Notes under the pieces: model-generated
The model's database searches: none
The model's input: the letters and a program-made list of their open reading frames with translations, nothing else
What the model was told of the DNA's origin: nothing
Source: Paragyromitra xinjiangensis
Taxonomy: Eukaryota > Ascomycota > Pezizomycetes > Pezizales > Discinaceae
Length of the DNA: 64,000 nt
Assembly: GCA_038503065.1 (NCBI GenBank)
Contig: JBCAMK010000003.1
Location: forward strand, 2,356,001-2,420,000
Reading direction: 5' to 3'
Made by a program: the position numbers and the translations under genes
Shown: piece after piece, positions 48,304 through 58,877 of the stretch
How the letters are laid out: the number at the start of each line of letters is the position of its first letter
Position numbering within the stretch: the first letter of the stretch is position 1

Positions 48304-49244
48304 GAGTTTGGCTTGAGATAAATGTAGTAATAGGGTAGGCTTATTGTTCACTTTTTTTTCTTTAGCTTCTAGTTTACGCATAGTGATGGGGTCTGTGTAT
48401 CTGGTTAATTTCTCACTTGCGGTTTGTTGGTTGAGAAATTAGTGGGACAAGTCTGGCTTGGATTTCGTTAGGATTATGTTCACAATTTTAGTGTTGGGAT
48501 AATTAGGGAGGTCCTACGCCGAGTTTCGGGCTCTAGTATCCTATCACATACCGTGTATATCAGGATGTCATAGGACTCTAGGCGTTAGTTAATTCGGCGA
48601 GGAGAAGAGAAAATTCTCGTTAGAAAATCAAAGGAATTAAATAGGTTTTATGAAGCCTCTTCTCGAGGTACTTCTCTGAATTTGATGTTCCTTATAGACA
48701 CTTTATTCAATCCTATCCACAAACTACACTAACCCCTTAGTCCCTGGAAGCGTTGCTATGAATTTTGGGTTTACTCTGATGATAGTCGAAGCTTTAGGTG
48801 GTAATTTCTAAGGTTCTTATTCCAATATCTGGTAATCTGCGGTAGCTTGACCTCTAGTTCCTCCTCTGACCAGACATAAACAAATCTGCCATTTGTCCTG
48901 TGCAGGGAAATTTGGATTGGGTGGGTGTGTAAAAGGATGGGGGAGGAGGGGGAGCCCAATCTAGAGCCGAGTGCTCACCCATGATCACTGGGTAGGTATT
49001 AAACCGCAAAGCGACTCATTTTCGGTAGCTGTATTAGCAGATACCGAGTTGGATCGCTGCACGGTCCAAACTGCTAAGGTTCATGCATTTAAGCGAGATT
49101 TGGTAGGGCTCAGACCAACTTGCGTCAGCTTTGTACCTCACCATCGCCCCCATAGCGAAACTCATCGTCTATCGTGGATAGGGCCTTCAGTTTTACTCGT
49201 TCAAAACTCAACACAACCTAATTTTCAGCAATTTTTAGGCTCCA
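48304..49244. other. Intergenic region before the four-gene array
   Basis: 940 bp without a supportable gene. It separates the housekeeping CWC25 gene from the first array member. Confidence 0.6.
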
Positions 49245-50382
49245 ATGCCAAGATATGCCACCCGAAGCCAACTTTTAGCCAGGTCTAATATTCCAAATAC
49301 GCCCGAGAACCCTGTTTTTGATCAGCTGTGGAAAGCCGTAAGGCTACATATTCGCGATGAACCTGAAGACTCCTTTGGAGTTGCAGGGCCACGAAATGGG
49401 GGAAGAGATTTCCTTTCATGGGTTGAAGAATATCTCGATAGCGGTCTCGGACAGCATTACTGGGGTTCGGATGCTCAAGGAGTGTGGAGAATCGACAGAG
49501 ACAGGGCTAGGTAGGTCTCTTGTCTGTGCATATATGGCTGAAAGCTGAGTGGTACATGAACGTTACAGCATTTTGAAGTTTTTTGGGATGTTCGTGGCTT
49601 ATTTCGCTCGTCATGAGCGAGAAAGACGGGGACTAAACAGGCCCAAGGGCGCTAGGAGCGAATCACTGGACGAAGGTGAATGGGAAGAGCAGTTGGAAAG
49701 TGAGGAGGAAGAGGGGGAGGAGGAGGAGGAGGAGGAGGAGGGGGAGGAGGAGGAGGAGGAGGGGGAGGAAGAGGAGGAAGAGGAGGATTTAGACGACAAT
49801 AAGCTATATCCCCTAGCGGCCAAAGCCTCTACTTGGGAAGACAACACTAGAGCAGAAGCTAGTTCCACCAAACAAGACTCTTCAGTGCCACTAAGCTTCC
49901 CTTCCCTTCTCTCTTCGGTAAGAAAATATGCACTTGAAGGAACTCCTCCACCACCTTCAAAACGCGCCCGACAGCTTGGGTCCGTGCCACGGGATGTAGT
50001 GAGAAGGCCTTTGACAGCTACCAGCAACAATTCTATCCTACTGCATGAGTCAGATAACAATCGGATTTTCGAAACCCGCCTTGGGTGTGATGGGGCCGTT
50101 GCGTTTCTATTCGCTCCGTGGACGGTTAGTTTTCAAGACTTCTTTGATCGCTTCTGTGGAATCTGGAGAAAAGATTCTGAGGAGACGGATGTCGAAGATG
50201 TCGAAGTTAGGGTTGATATAACTGGCCTAGGAAAGTATCAATTAAGCTTTGGATCAGATAGGGGTAGAAGTTGGCTGCAAATCATGAAGATGGCAAAAGG
50301 AAGGCCGGATTCTAGTATTCTCGTTACTGTAGTATTTGATCAGTGTGCGAGTTACTGTGAGAAGATTACTATGATCAAGTAA
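49245..50382 (+). CDS. Tandem-array protein, copy 1 (unknown family)
   Basis: Two exons, 49245-49510 and 49569-50382, give 359 residues; the 58 bp intron is phase 2. The N-terminal domain (about 20-105) contains LWKAVRLHIRDEPEDSFGVA, then WVEEYLDSGLGQHYWG and a Trp-Arg pair before DRA, and runs into an amphipathic KFF helix. A nearly pure Glu tract follows (about 132-164). A short motif SSVRKYALEGTPPPPSKRAR lies before the C-terminal domain (about 255-345: FETRLG, VAFLFAPWTVSFQDFFDRFC, YQLSFG, RSWLQIMKMA, DSSILVT). No signal peptide or membrane segment. I do not recognise the family and assign no function. Copies 2-4 follow on the same strand with the same intron position. Confidence 0.82.
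49702..49787 (+). repeat. GAG-type microsatellite encoding poly-Glu
   Basis: An interrupted GAG/GGG triplet repeat inside exon 2 of array copy 1. It encodes about 30 residues that are nearly all Glu with a few Gly. Triplet repeats keep the frame when they expand or contract, and the other three copies lack a tract of this length. Confidence 0.9.
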
Positions 50383-51154
50383 TTTTTTCTTGCGTGTTGA
50401 ATAAATACATGTATATTCCCTGAATACTACATGTATGTATGTGTGCTTTTCGGTAGAAGAAGACAACGCAACTTCATCCTATTTAATTATGAATAGCTGA
50501 ATGACTAGAAACTTCTGCCTTAAAGAGCGATGCCCTAATGATAGTTTTTTATTTACCTCTAGGTACAAGTAATTTGGGTATCGCACACTTTCGAAATTTT
50601 CCGGTCTTTGGCAGTAAGCATAGCCACTCTAGGACTACCGGCTGGATAGTAATATATTGACTTTATTGTCTAGCGATGGCTTCCTTCTCTTTAGTAGTTT
50701 TCTTGACCTAGGGAATTCAAACGTCGTTGCTTGAAAATGGTTGGGGTGGGTAGCAGTACCTACATGTATGTACTCAATACCCCACCGGACATTTAGTTGT
50801 TAGTCTTGTGGAAGTCCTTTCTTTCGCTCGCCTGGGCACTGGTGCTTGAGTGTAGATTACATGTATATCTTCTATTCCATTGGTATGTTAAAATTTCCTA
50901 TATTTCGTTGGCTCTGGCGTTTGATGTGGGAAGGAACTGGTTTGATTGGATAGATTTCAGTTACTGTCTTGGGAATTGCCGGTTGTTTTTGTTTTAGCGC
51001 GACCTGAGCTCATATGACCCCTATTTTCGTGGCCTTTCAGAGCTATGACGTTGTGAGTTAGGGAATAGATGTAAGATCGCATCCCCTCTTCTCTAATTTA
51101 ATCCATCTCTCTCACTTACAACCGCGCACCGCGAACGACCGTCAGTAATTTAAA
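50383..51154. other. Spacer between array copies 1 and 2 with four TACATGTA palindromes
   Basis: 772 bp with no gene. TACATGTA occurs at 50406-50413, 50428-50435, 50761-50768 and 50858-50865, the densest cluster in the window. The last 80 bases are pyrimidine-rich, leading to the copy 2 start. Confidence 0.7.
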
Positions 51155-52264
51155 ATGCCGGGTGGTCATACGTTATCATACAGCTCCAATACAAAACTAT
51201 GCGAACTTCCAGGCGCGCCAGAAGCCCCTGCTTTTGAGGAACTCTACACAAAGGTAAAGCAGCATCTTCGGAATCAGTCGGATGATTCTATTGGTTTGCT
51301 CGGTCCAGGACGGGGTTGCTCTGAGAAGAGCTTTAGAGCAAGGGCGTTCGGCTCGTGGGTGATCAACTACCTGGATAGTGGGATCGGGCAGAAGTACTGG
51401 GGTCCTACAGCACCGGGAAAATGGAGGCTTGGCAGAGATAGAGCTACGTAAGTCTAACGTTCGGATGCTCCGCGCTAGGTAGTTTTACTAAATGGGCGAC
51501 ATAGTATTGCAAAGTTCTTTAGAAGCCTTGTTATGGGCTTAGCTGCGCTGGAGCGAAAAAGAAGAAGAACCGAGGGAGTAGCTTCTGTTGATCAGGATGA
51601 AGTTGAAGGGCAGCGGGATGATGAAGATAGATGGGATGAGCCATACGAGAGTGAATACGAAAGCGTGGATGATGAGGATCTGGAGGATGAGGACTGGAAA
51701 TCACGTCAGCTGCCTTTGTCGTCCACAAAATCACTTCCTGTTCAGGGAAACCTTCATAAAAGCTCCAGAAATACGGAAGCTAGAGGTTCGGTAAACCGTG
51801 CTCCTCTGTCGAATGTCCCACCCGCATTTCCCGTCAGGAAACATCCACGAGAAGGTGGCCCTTCATATTCGTCGAAGCGCCTCAGGCAGTCAGAATTCGT
51901 TCCACGAAAAACCGCGGGGAGGTCTTCAGCAGTCAGACGCAGTGACCCTGCCTTGGAGCCGCCACCATATTCAGGCAGCGAGCGGGTTTTTGAAACCCGT
52001 CTCGGTGATGATAAGACTGTCGCATTTCTTTTTGCGCAACCGACAATCAGTTTTGAAAATTTCCTCAGTAGCTTCTGTGATGTCTGGAAGCGGGATATCG
52101 CGGAAATCGATGCCAAAAATGTTTTGGTGAAAATCTCTATGTCTGGCGTAGGGGATTATCAGCTTAGCTTTGGGCTACATAGGAGGAAGAGTTGGCTTCA
52201 TATTATGAAAATAGCTGAAATTGTGCCGGATTCTAATATCCTAGTCACCATATATGATATTTAA
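51155..52264 (+). CDS. Tandem-array protein, copy 2 (unknown family)
   Basis: Two exons, 51155-51447 and 51505-52264, give 350 residues; the 57 bp intron is phase 2, matching the other copies. The N-terminal domain keeps DDSIGLLGPG, then WVINYLDSGIGQKYWGP and GKWRLGRDRA, with a small insertion (CSEKSFRARAF) relative to copy 1. The basic cluster ERKRRR just after the KFF helix could be a nuclear localisation signal. The linker is acidic and the most diverged of the four; only SSKRLRQ of the shared linker motif survives. The C-terminal domain is intact: RVFETRLGDDKTVAFLFAQ, TISFENFLSSFC, GVGDYQLSFG, SWLHIMKIA and SNILVT. Function unknown. Confidence 0.82.
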
Positions 52265-52881
52265 TACTTGTGTTAATTTCTGCGGTTAGATCTTATCGCC
52301 TACTGACTAGCCTTCCCCTCCTTTTGTCGGGCGGATTGTTTTGGCATCGGATGTGTATGGCCTTTAGGTAAGGCTTTAGTTCAGGTCAAGGGGTGAGGTG
52401 CAGTTGGGATGGGGGCTTCTTCGGGAGGAGCAGTATAATGTGTGTAGGGTTTGTGGAATTGCTAGATATAAACCAAAGATATTTGTAGCTATTTTTAATT
52501 TTAAGTCTTGTTCTGTGTGGTATGGAGTAGATATGGATGGGTTTTATCTATAGTACTTGAGGTTATAGTTTGTATCTGATTTATTTATTTAGTTGGACGC
52601 GGGGAGGTGGAGCTAGACCAATTTCTTTTTGGGAGTTATTACTTATTCGATCGCATTGAGATTAGCTTTGGGACTACTAACTACTGTCCGTGACTGCATT
52701 TCACGACACCATCCATGTCCCCATCAACTTCCAACTTTGGTGGGTAGTTCGGAACGGTGTTTCCGTCTCTAGAAGTCTTTCTCATCAGCCCTCCATCAAG
52801 TCCAATTCCCTCCAGTCCCTAATTTTTTTCACATTCAAACCTCCGTGCAATTATTCTTCATTTGCGCCTTAACGGCTCGCA
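52265..52881. other. Spacer between array copies 2 and 3
   Basis: 617 bp without a gene. The last 150 bases are C/T-rich leader-like sequence before the copy 3 ATG. Confidence 0.6.
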
Positions 52882-54178
52882 ATGATGCATCTGTCTAGGG
52901 CTCCTTTTTTTCAAAAGGTGTCCGAGATTCCTCCTGATCTTTTTGATAAACTCTGGGACACAGTTTCTGAACGGATGAAGAATGAACCTGACGATTCTGC
53001 TGGCTTGTCTGGGCCGTCGGTTGGTGATCGTACACAGAAAGCTCGATTTCTCACCTGGGTCGTTGATTATCTGGACGACGGTATTGCAGAGAAGTATTGG
53101 GGTCCCGAGAGTCAAGGAAAGTGGAAACTTGAGGAAGACAGAGACCAGTAAGTAAATCCTGTGCGATTGATGGAGACATTTGGGATAAAGTTAACGGTGG
53201 AAAAACAGCATCGTAGATTTCTTCAGAAGCGTTATAATGTGTCGGGCTAAGAAGGAACGGGGGGATAGAGCAAAAAAGTATAAGGTTGTTAGAAGGGCCA
53301 GGGATGTTGATGAAAACTTTGAGGAGCATAAGGAAGGCAATTCTGATATCGAGCCGGACGAGCGAGACGGTAAAGTTTCGGGCCCAGAGGGAAAGTATCC
53401 AGGGGACGACGACGATAGTGAGCAACCTTCTCCAGCAATCAACACCCCTTCTACTCAGCCATCCTTGTCTGGGAGCCCTGACGTCGCAGAGGCTGGTCCC
53501 CTCGTCATATACGAACCTAGAAAACGCTTCCACACAAGGTATTCGGGCACACTTGGAGAAGCAGCTCTGGTACCTGCCAGTTACCAAAGAAATCTTCAGA
53601 AAGTTTCGAAGCAAAGATCGGTTCTAACAAAAAGGCAACGTAGTCTACCATTGAAAGCGAAAGAATTGGTTGGAGATGTGGTCCCCATGCCTTCAGTCAC
53701 TCCTTCCCTACTTCCCTCGATCAGACAGTATGAGCTCGAAGAGTCACCCTCCCCTCCTCAGAAACGCCTCCGACAGATTGAAGATATCTCACAAGACGTG
53801 GTGATAAAACATTCAGAAGTAGGAAACTGCAATTCTGTCTCGCCTTCTACTAAAGACCAAGAAGACCTTGATCGAGTTTTCAAAACTCGCCTTGAAGATG
53901 ATAATACCATCGCATTTCTTTTCGCCCCGTTGACGATAAGCTTCCAAGGGTTCTATGTTCGTTTCTGCAAGGTCTGGAAAAAAGAGGTTGGGGAAATGGA
54001 GGTCGGAGATGTTGATGCTAAAGTCTCCATACCTGGTGTTGGTGAATATCAGCTGAGCTTTGGTGAAGATCGGGAGAGAAGTTGGGCGCATATCATGAAG
54101 TTGGCTGAAGCGAGGCCTGGATCTGATATTCTAGTCGCTATGAGTGGATTTTCACGTGACTGCAGAAGTCATGTCTAA
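52882..54178 (+). CDS. Tandem-array protein, copy 3 (unknown family)
   Basis: Two exons, 52882-53147 and 53209-54178, give 411 residues, the longest copy; the 61 bp intron is phase 2. The N-terminal domain shows FDKLWDTVSERMKNEPDDSA, WVVDYLDDGIAEKYWGP and GKWKLEEDRD, then the FFRS helix. The linker is longest here and mixes acidic, Lys/Arg and Pro/Ser segments; it keeps SIRQYELEESPSPPQKRLRQ, matching the linker motif of copies 1 and 4. The C-terminal domain has RVFKTRLEDDNTIAFLFAPL, FQGFYVRFCKVWKKE, GVGEYQLSFG and SWAHIMKLAEARPGSDILVA. Function unknown; the basic linker suggests, but does not prove, a nuclear protein. Confidence 0.82.
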
Positions 54179-54638
54179 CTTTCCTCGTTGGGTCAATTGC
54201 TCCTATCTTGTATGTAACCTTTTGGTAGAGCTCACTAGATCACGGGGGATGATTCGGTACGAATTTAACTTGTAAGATTGTCGTTTGAAGAATGTGGATT
54301 TTTGATCTATATATGCTCATGTCTTTGGCTAAGATGGTGAAAGATAAATAAACTGTGGCTGATTGAAGGATACAGCAAGCCGTTTTTAATATCACCCTGT
54401 CCTCTTTGTAGGGGCTTAAACCAAGCTTTGAATTAACTAACTACATGTAGCTGCGGTTTGTGGGGGGGGGGGGTGCGCGACGTCGAGCTTAAATATCAGA
54501 GCTGTTTTGAGGTTGCATCTTCCATCTTCTGAGGCTAGTTCCTCCCGTATTTCACACTCTACCACCAGGTTAAAGCATATTCAGCCATCGCATTCAATCC
54601 CACTGAAATTCCTCTATTTGTAGCTCTCGCTATCTTTA
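54179..54638. other. Spacer between array copies 3 and 4
   Basis: 460 bp without a gene. TACATGTA lies at 54442-54449 and a long G run at about 54461-54472. Confidence 0.6.
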
Positions 54639-55809
54639 ATGTCACTCGTGAGGTGGGAAGATTTCCAGCAGCTGTGCGAAATATCTGATACACTAGAAAA
54701 TCCTATTTTCGGGCGACTCTGGAAATCTGTGAAGCTGCATCTTCGGAATGAACCTAAAAACTCCATTGGCGTAATGGGGCCGAAAAAGGGGAAGGAGAAA
54801 TTTACTCTGTGGACTATCAAGTATCTTGACAGCGGTATTGGAAAGCAGTACTGGGGTTCGGGGACAGGTGGGAAGTGGAAGTTCGAGGAAGACAGAACCC
54901 AGTAAGGATATCATCTAAAGTTGATATAACTAGGGACGAAGCTAAGAAAGGTGATATAGCATCGTGAACTTCTTTAGGAACCTTGTAGTTGTTTTAGCCA
55001 GCGCGGAACGGCACTGGAGGAGGGAAAAAGTCAACAGGCATAGAACTGGAGCCCTGAGAAGAAGTAAAGGCGCTGAGGTTGGTGAAAAAGGGGAAGAGGA
55101 AAATGAGGGGTTTAGGGAGGAGGAAGAAGCGGGAGATAATTATTATGAACCAGAAGAACCAGGCGATAACCAGCTAGAAGTGCAGGGCGAATATGAGAAC
55201 AAAGTCTCGGGGAAGGAAAACCAAAGCGGAGACAATTACCAGGAGCCTTACCGGCCACGTTCGCAAAGGACTAAGACCTCATCTACCCAGGAAAGCCTCG
55301 AAATTTCTAGCGCCATAGCTGAAGGTGCTGGTGAGCTCGTCAAACGTGAACCTTCCTTACCGCCGGATTCCTTTACTCTCCTCTCTTCGATCAGAAGGTA
55401 TGCGCTTGAAGGTACTCCTATTCCGTTCTCCGAATGCCTTCAGCAGTTCGGATCCACCCCACAAGATGTAGGAAGTCTCTTAACAACTATCAGCAACCCT
55501 ACCGATGCGCACGAGTCAAATGCTGATCGAGTTTTCGAAACCCGTCTTGGAAATGATAAAACTGTTGCTTTTCTATTCGCCCCGCAGACAATCAACTTCC
55601 AAGACTTCTTTAGCCGCTTCTGCGGGGTTTGGAGGAGAGGTATAAAGGACATGGATATCAGAGATGTTGAGGTTAAGATCTGCATGGCTGGTGTAGGAGA
55701 GTACTGGCTGAGTTTTGGCGAATCTAGGCAGAGGAGCTGGCTGCACATTATGGAGGTTTTTGGGAGTAGACCGGATTCTAATATTCTGGTTACTATGGTA
55801 TTTGGTTAG
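54639..55809 (+). CDS. Tandem-array protein, copy 4 (unknown family)
   Basis: Two exons, 54639-54901 and 54960-55809, give 370 residues; the 58 bp intron is phase 2. The N-terminal domain has IFGRLWKSVKLHLRNEPKNS, then LWTIKYLDSGIGKQYWGS and GKWKFEEDRT, then the IVNFFRN helix. The linker has Glu/Asn-rich acidic stretches and keeps SSIRRYALEGTPIPF, but the KR(L/A)RQ cluster of the other copies is lost (ECLQQ). The C-terminal domain is the closest to copy 1: RVFETRLGNDKTVAFLFAPQ, FQDFFSRFCGVWRRG, GVGEYWLSFG, SWLHIMEVF and SNILVTMV. No reading-frame damage is seen in any of the four copies. Function unknown. Confidence 0.82.
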
Positions 55810-57241
55810 TGGGCGAGTTACTGCAAGGGGATTACTACTGGCAGTCTTTGGAGAACTTTAGACAGATGGACGCAAGAGCACCTGTATGCGTGTAATTTTC
55901 GATTGAAGACTCCTGAGGCCTGTAGGTCTGATGTATTATTAACCAAAAATGAGAGCTTGTTCTACCTGTGCCCTCCATGTTGACATGTTCTAAACCTAAG
56001 CAGTGTCTAGGTATGATAGAGAAATTCGCTCCACGTACTTCACTGCTTGAAGGTATCATAGCCCAGATTTAGAAATACCTAATGAGGATCTATCCATCTA
56101 TCCCACGTACTCCATAAGATACGTCCAATGTGAAGACTCATATGGTAGGGAAAATTAATGGTTTAGGATGAAACAACATTTCAAGAGACGACAGGCGTAA
56201 GGCCTACGTCGAACCTAAGCTGTAGCATAAATCTTTCCCGTAACCAAAAGTAGCTGTTTTTAAGCTCACCTCTTTCAGTAACGGTGAGTTGATACAAACT
56301 GGTAATGTTTTTGGTGAGGATAAACTACTCTACGACCGCCTAGGAAACCGTTCACGACGTAGGTTTAGTACGTAATTACAAACTATCACCTGCAGTAGAA
56401 TTGTCTGGTACTTACATCCTGAAGTGTCTTCTACTCAACCTGAGTACTCCACTAAGTCTCCTGTCTCCTGTCTCCTCCAATATATCCATCCCGACCGTAG
56501 AGATATCATGCTCAAACGCTGAAGCACAAACGCTACTACACCACACCAAGCAGGACTATCACCACAAAGTATCGTTCATAGTACCAAATTGCTGTGAACC
56601 ACCACCATACCCGCCGATACCCCGTCCACATCGTCCGCATCACGACGAACCACCATCCTTATACACTCCAACCCATTCTTATTCACCTACTACAATCTCA
56701 GTAACCTACACTGGCTAACCTGCCATGAAAGAGCCTACTTCTTCATCCTCTCCTTCCCTTCACCCCGTACTATAATATATAACCCGCGTTTTACGTCCAG
56801 CTGGATGTTTTTCACCTACCTTCGTAGCTAATATATAGTCATCTTGTCGATCGTAATAAACAAACTCCCCAGGCGTCCAGTGGGAGCTACGGGGTGAAAT
56901 AAAAAGGTGCAGTAACAAAACAGGAAAACCAAAAAGTCAAACGAAAAAACCAAAAAACCAGAAAAGAAACCAAACAAAAAAGAAAAGAAACCGCAGCAAC
57001 CCGATCGATTCCGCCGCTGAACCATGTAAAAAAACAAAGAAAAAAAAGGAAGAACCTGGAAAAAACTGGGGGATATATAACGAGAAAAAAAAGTAAAACC
57101 GCCCATCATATGTAAGAAGAGACCGCGCAGCGAATGATACTGCATGATCCAACCTTAAAACAAAAAACATCCCAAATAAAAAAAAACCTGCAGCGAACCC
57201 CAATGTGTACCAAAGGAAATTTTGATTTTCCATGGCATTCG
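55810..57241. other. Convergent intergenic region, no gene supported
   Basis: Between array copy 4 and the minus-strand hydrolase. The ORF at 56401-56718 is Pro/His-rich and without support. The 56900-57235 part is very A-rich on the plus strand (T-rich on the hydrolase strand), so it is probably the hydrolase 3' UTR. Confidence 0.55.
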
Positions 57242-58577
57242 CTATCTGCCTTCTCCCATATCAGCTGTCGCGATGTACTCTAGTAGGAATGGTACTACAC
57301 CCCCACAGTGCTCGCTCCATCCGTCAGGTCCCATATGCTGGTCAAACGTGTGTCCGAGTCCCTGAACCACATTGAGCACGCTCCTGACGCCTACTTCCTT
57401 CAGCATCCTGTCCGCTTCGATACTCTCGTTCACAACCACCGCTCTATCCATGTTCCCATGCACTAGGTACGTCGGTGGGAATGAACTGCTGACATGTAAC
57501 TGTGGGAATAAACAATTCGCCTCTGGTGGGATCGCAGGGGCTATTTTCCGCCAGTCAAAGTTTTCATCATCGACAGGGATGCCAGATTTGCGCGCAGTGA
57601 GACGGAGCAGATCACCTAGACCTTCGACACCAGTGAGGAAGTCGAGGTAGCGCCCAGCTTTGAGCATTGTCGTATACAGCGTGAGTAAGCGGTCTGCGTA
57701 CCCTGGGATTCGCTGGTGGTCGGAGCCAAAGCTGAAGGGACAGTCTGAGATTGGTGTGGCTGTGTCTCGAGCTTCTACGGTTGCAGGCATCATGAACCGC
57801 GCGCAGGTACCAAAGTCGAGATCTCCATTCTCGCGCACCGGGGTGCGTAGGTAGAAAGGGTCAAGGAGGTTCCCGCCAGTGCCATAGAGGGAGAAAAAGG
57901 CCTTTGGCCGTGGAGTGGCGTACAGAGCAGCGAGGCGGGCGGGGTAGGCGCCTGCAGAGGCACCAGCGACGGCGAGATGGTCAGGACTAATATGGAAGTT
58001 ATAGGGGTCGCCGGAGTAGGACGAGGCAGAAAGTGCAGGATTCAAGGACGAGCCGATGAAGGTGAAGAGCTGACGGACGTCGTTGAGGATGTCGTGGGCG
58101 GTACAGGGGAAGAGGAGACGGTAGTCGGCGGATATGAAGGCGATGCCCTGGGCGAGACAGTCGGCTGCGTTGGTAGAGAGACACACACATATGTCAACCC
58201 AGCAAATGGCACCAACCGCCCCACCACAACCATCACCACCAACCGATCCGCCAACCCATGCCACGACAGGCAGCAAAAGAAAGGGTACAGAGCATACCCT
58301 TAAAGTCCCTTGGATAGAATTCTCGATTCCCAGCGGTGAGACCGCCACCGTGGAAGAAGACGACAGCAGGGACGGTGACAGGCTTGGCGGGGGCGATATT
58401 GGCGCTCTGGCCCTCCATCATCTGATTGACCCGTTCCATGAGCAGGCCAATTCTGCTCATGGCGTCGCGGGAGCGACTGCTTCTGGAGGCGGGTTCATCG
58501 GAGGCATCGGGAAAGGTGAGATCGAAGCGGATATTGATGCCGTTTATTCTTGAGTAGGTGAAGGTGCGAGTTGACAT
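57242..58577 (-). CDS. Alpha/beta hydrolase (lipase/esterase-like)
   Basis: Two exons, 58298-58577 and 57242-58164, give 400 residues; the 133 bp intron is phase 1. The HGGG oxyanion-hole motif is at 76-79 (VVFFHGGGLTAGNR), followed after the splice by FISADYRL. The nucleophile elbow is GASAG with Ser163. The likely acid is the Asp of GNMDRAVV and the base the His of GLGHTF near the C-terminus. These fit the hormone-sensitive-lipase-like (HSL/family IV) carboxylesterases. The inserted segment after strand 1 (about 27-65) is low-complexity. There is no signal peptide, so it is probably intracellular. The substrate cannot be inferred; the neighbours (array, GAR1) give no pathway hint. Confidence 0.87.
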
Positions 58578-58877
58578 GGCGGAGGTGTGGGGGGGGGTGG
58601 GGGGGTAGAGGGGGAGTGAGATGTTCAGAATATCGCTAAAAGAGAATGTGGGGCTTCTCGATGCATTTTGGACTGAAGACTTAAACGATAAGCCGAAACC
58701 CGCAGAGCCTCAATCCTGACTCAGCTGGGAGGTGTTGTGCCGTGGGGTCGGTACTTGTTGGCACACCCTCTTCTACTTTTTCTGCCTCTGCACAACCACC
58801 ACCACCATACCACAAACCAACTACCCAGTCAGCATCACCAACAACTCTCAATTCCCCCTCCGAGCAGCGATTCGACA
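58578..58877. promoter_or_regulatory. Divergent promoter region hydrolase/GAR1
   Basis: 300 bp between two start codons facing away from each other. It carries G runs near 58589-58606 on the hydrolase side and a pyrimidine/CCA-rich stretch on the GAR1 side. Confidence 0.5.

Noticed and set aside
56401..56718. Pro/His-rich ORF downstream of the array
   Set aside because: Composition follows simple CCA/CAC sequence, with no domain and no exon structure.
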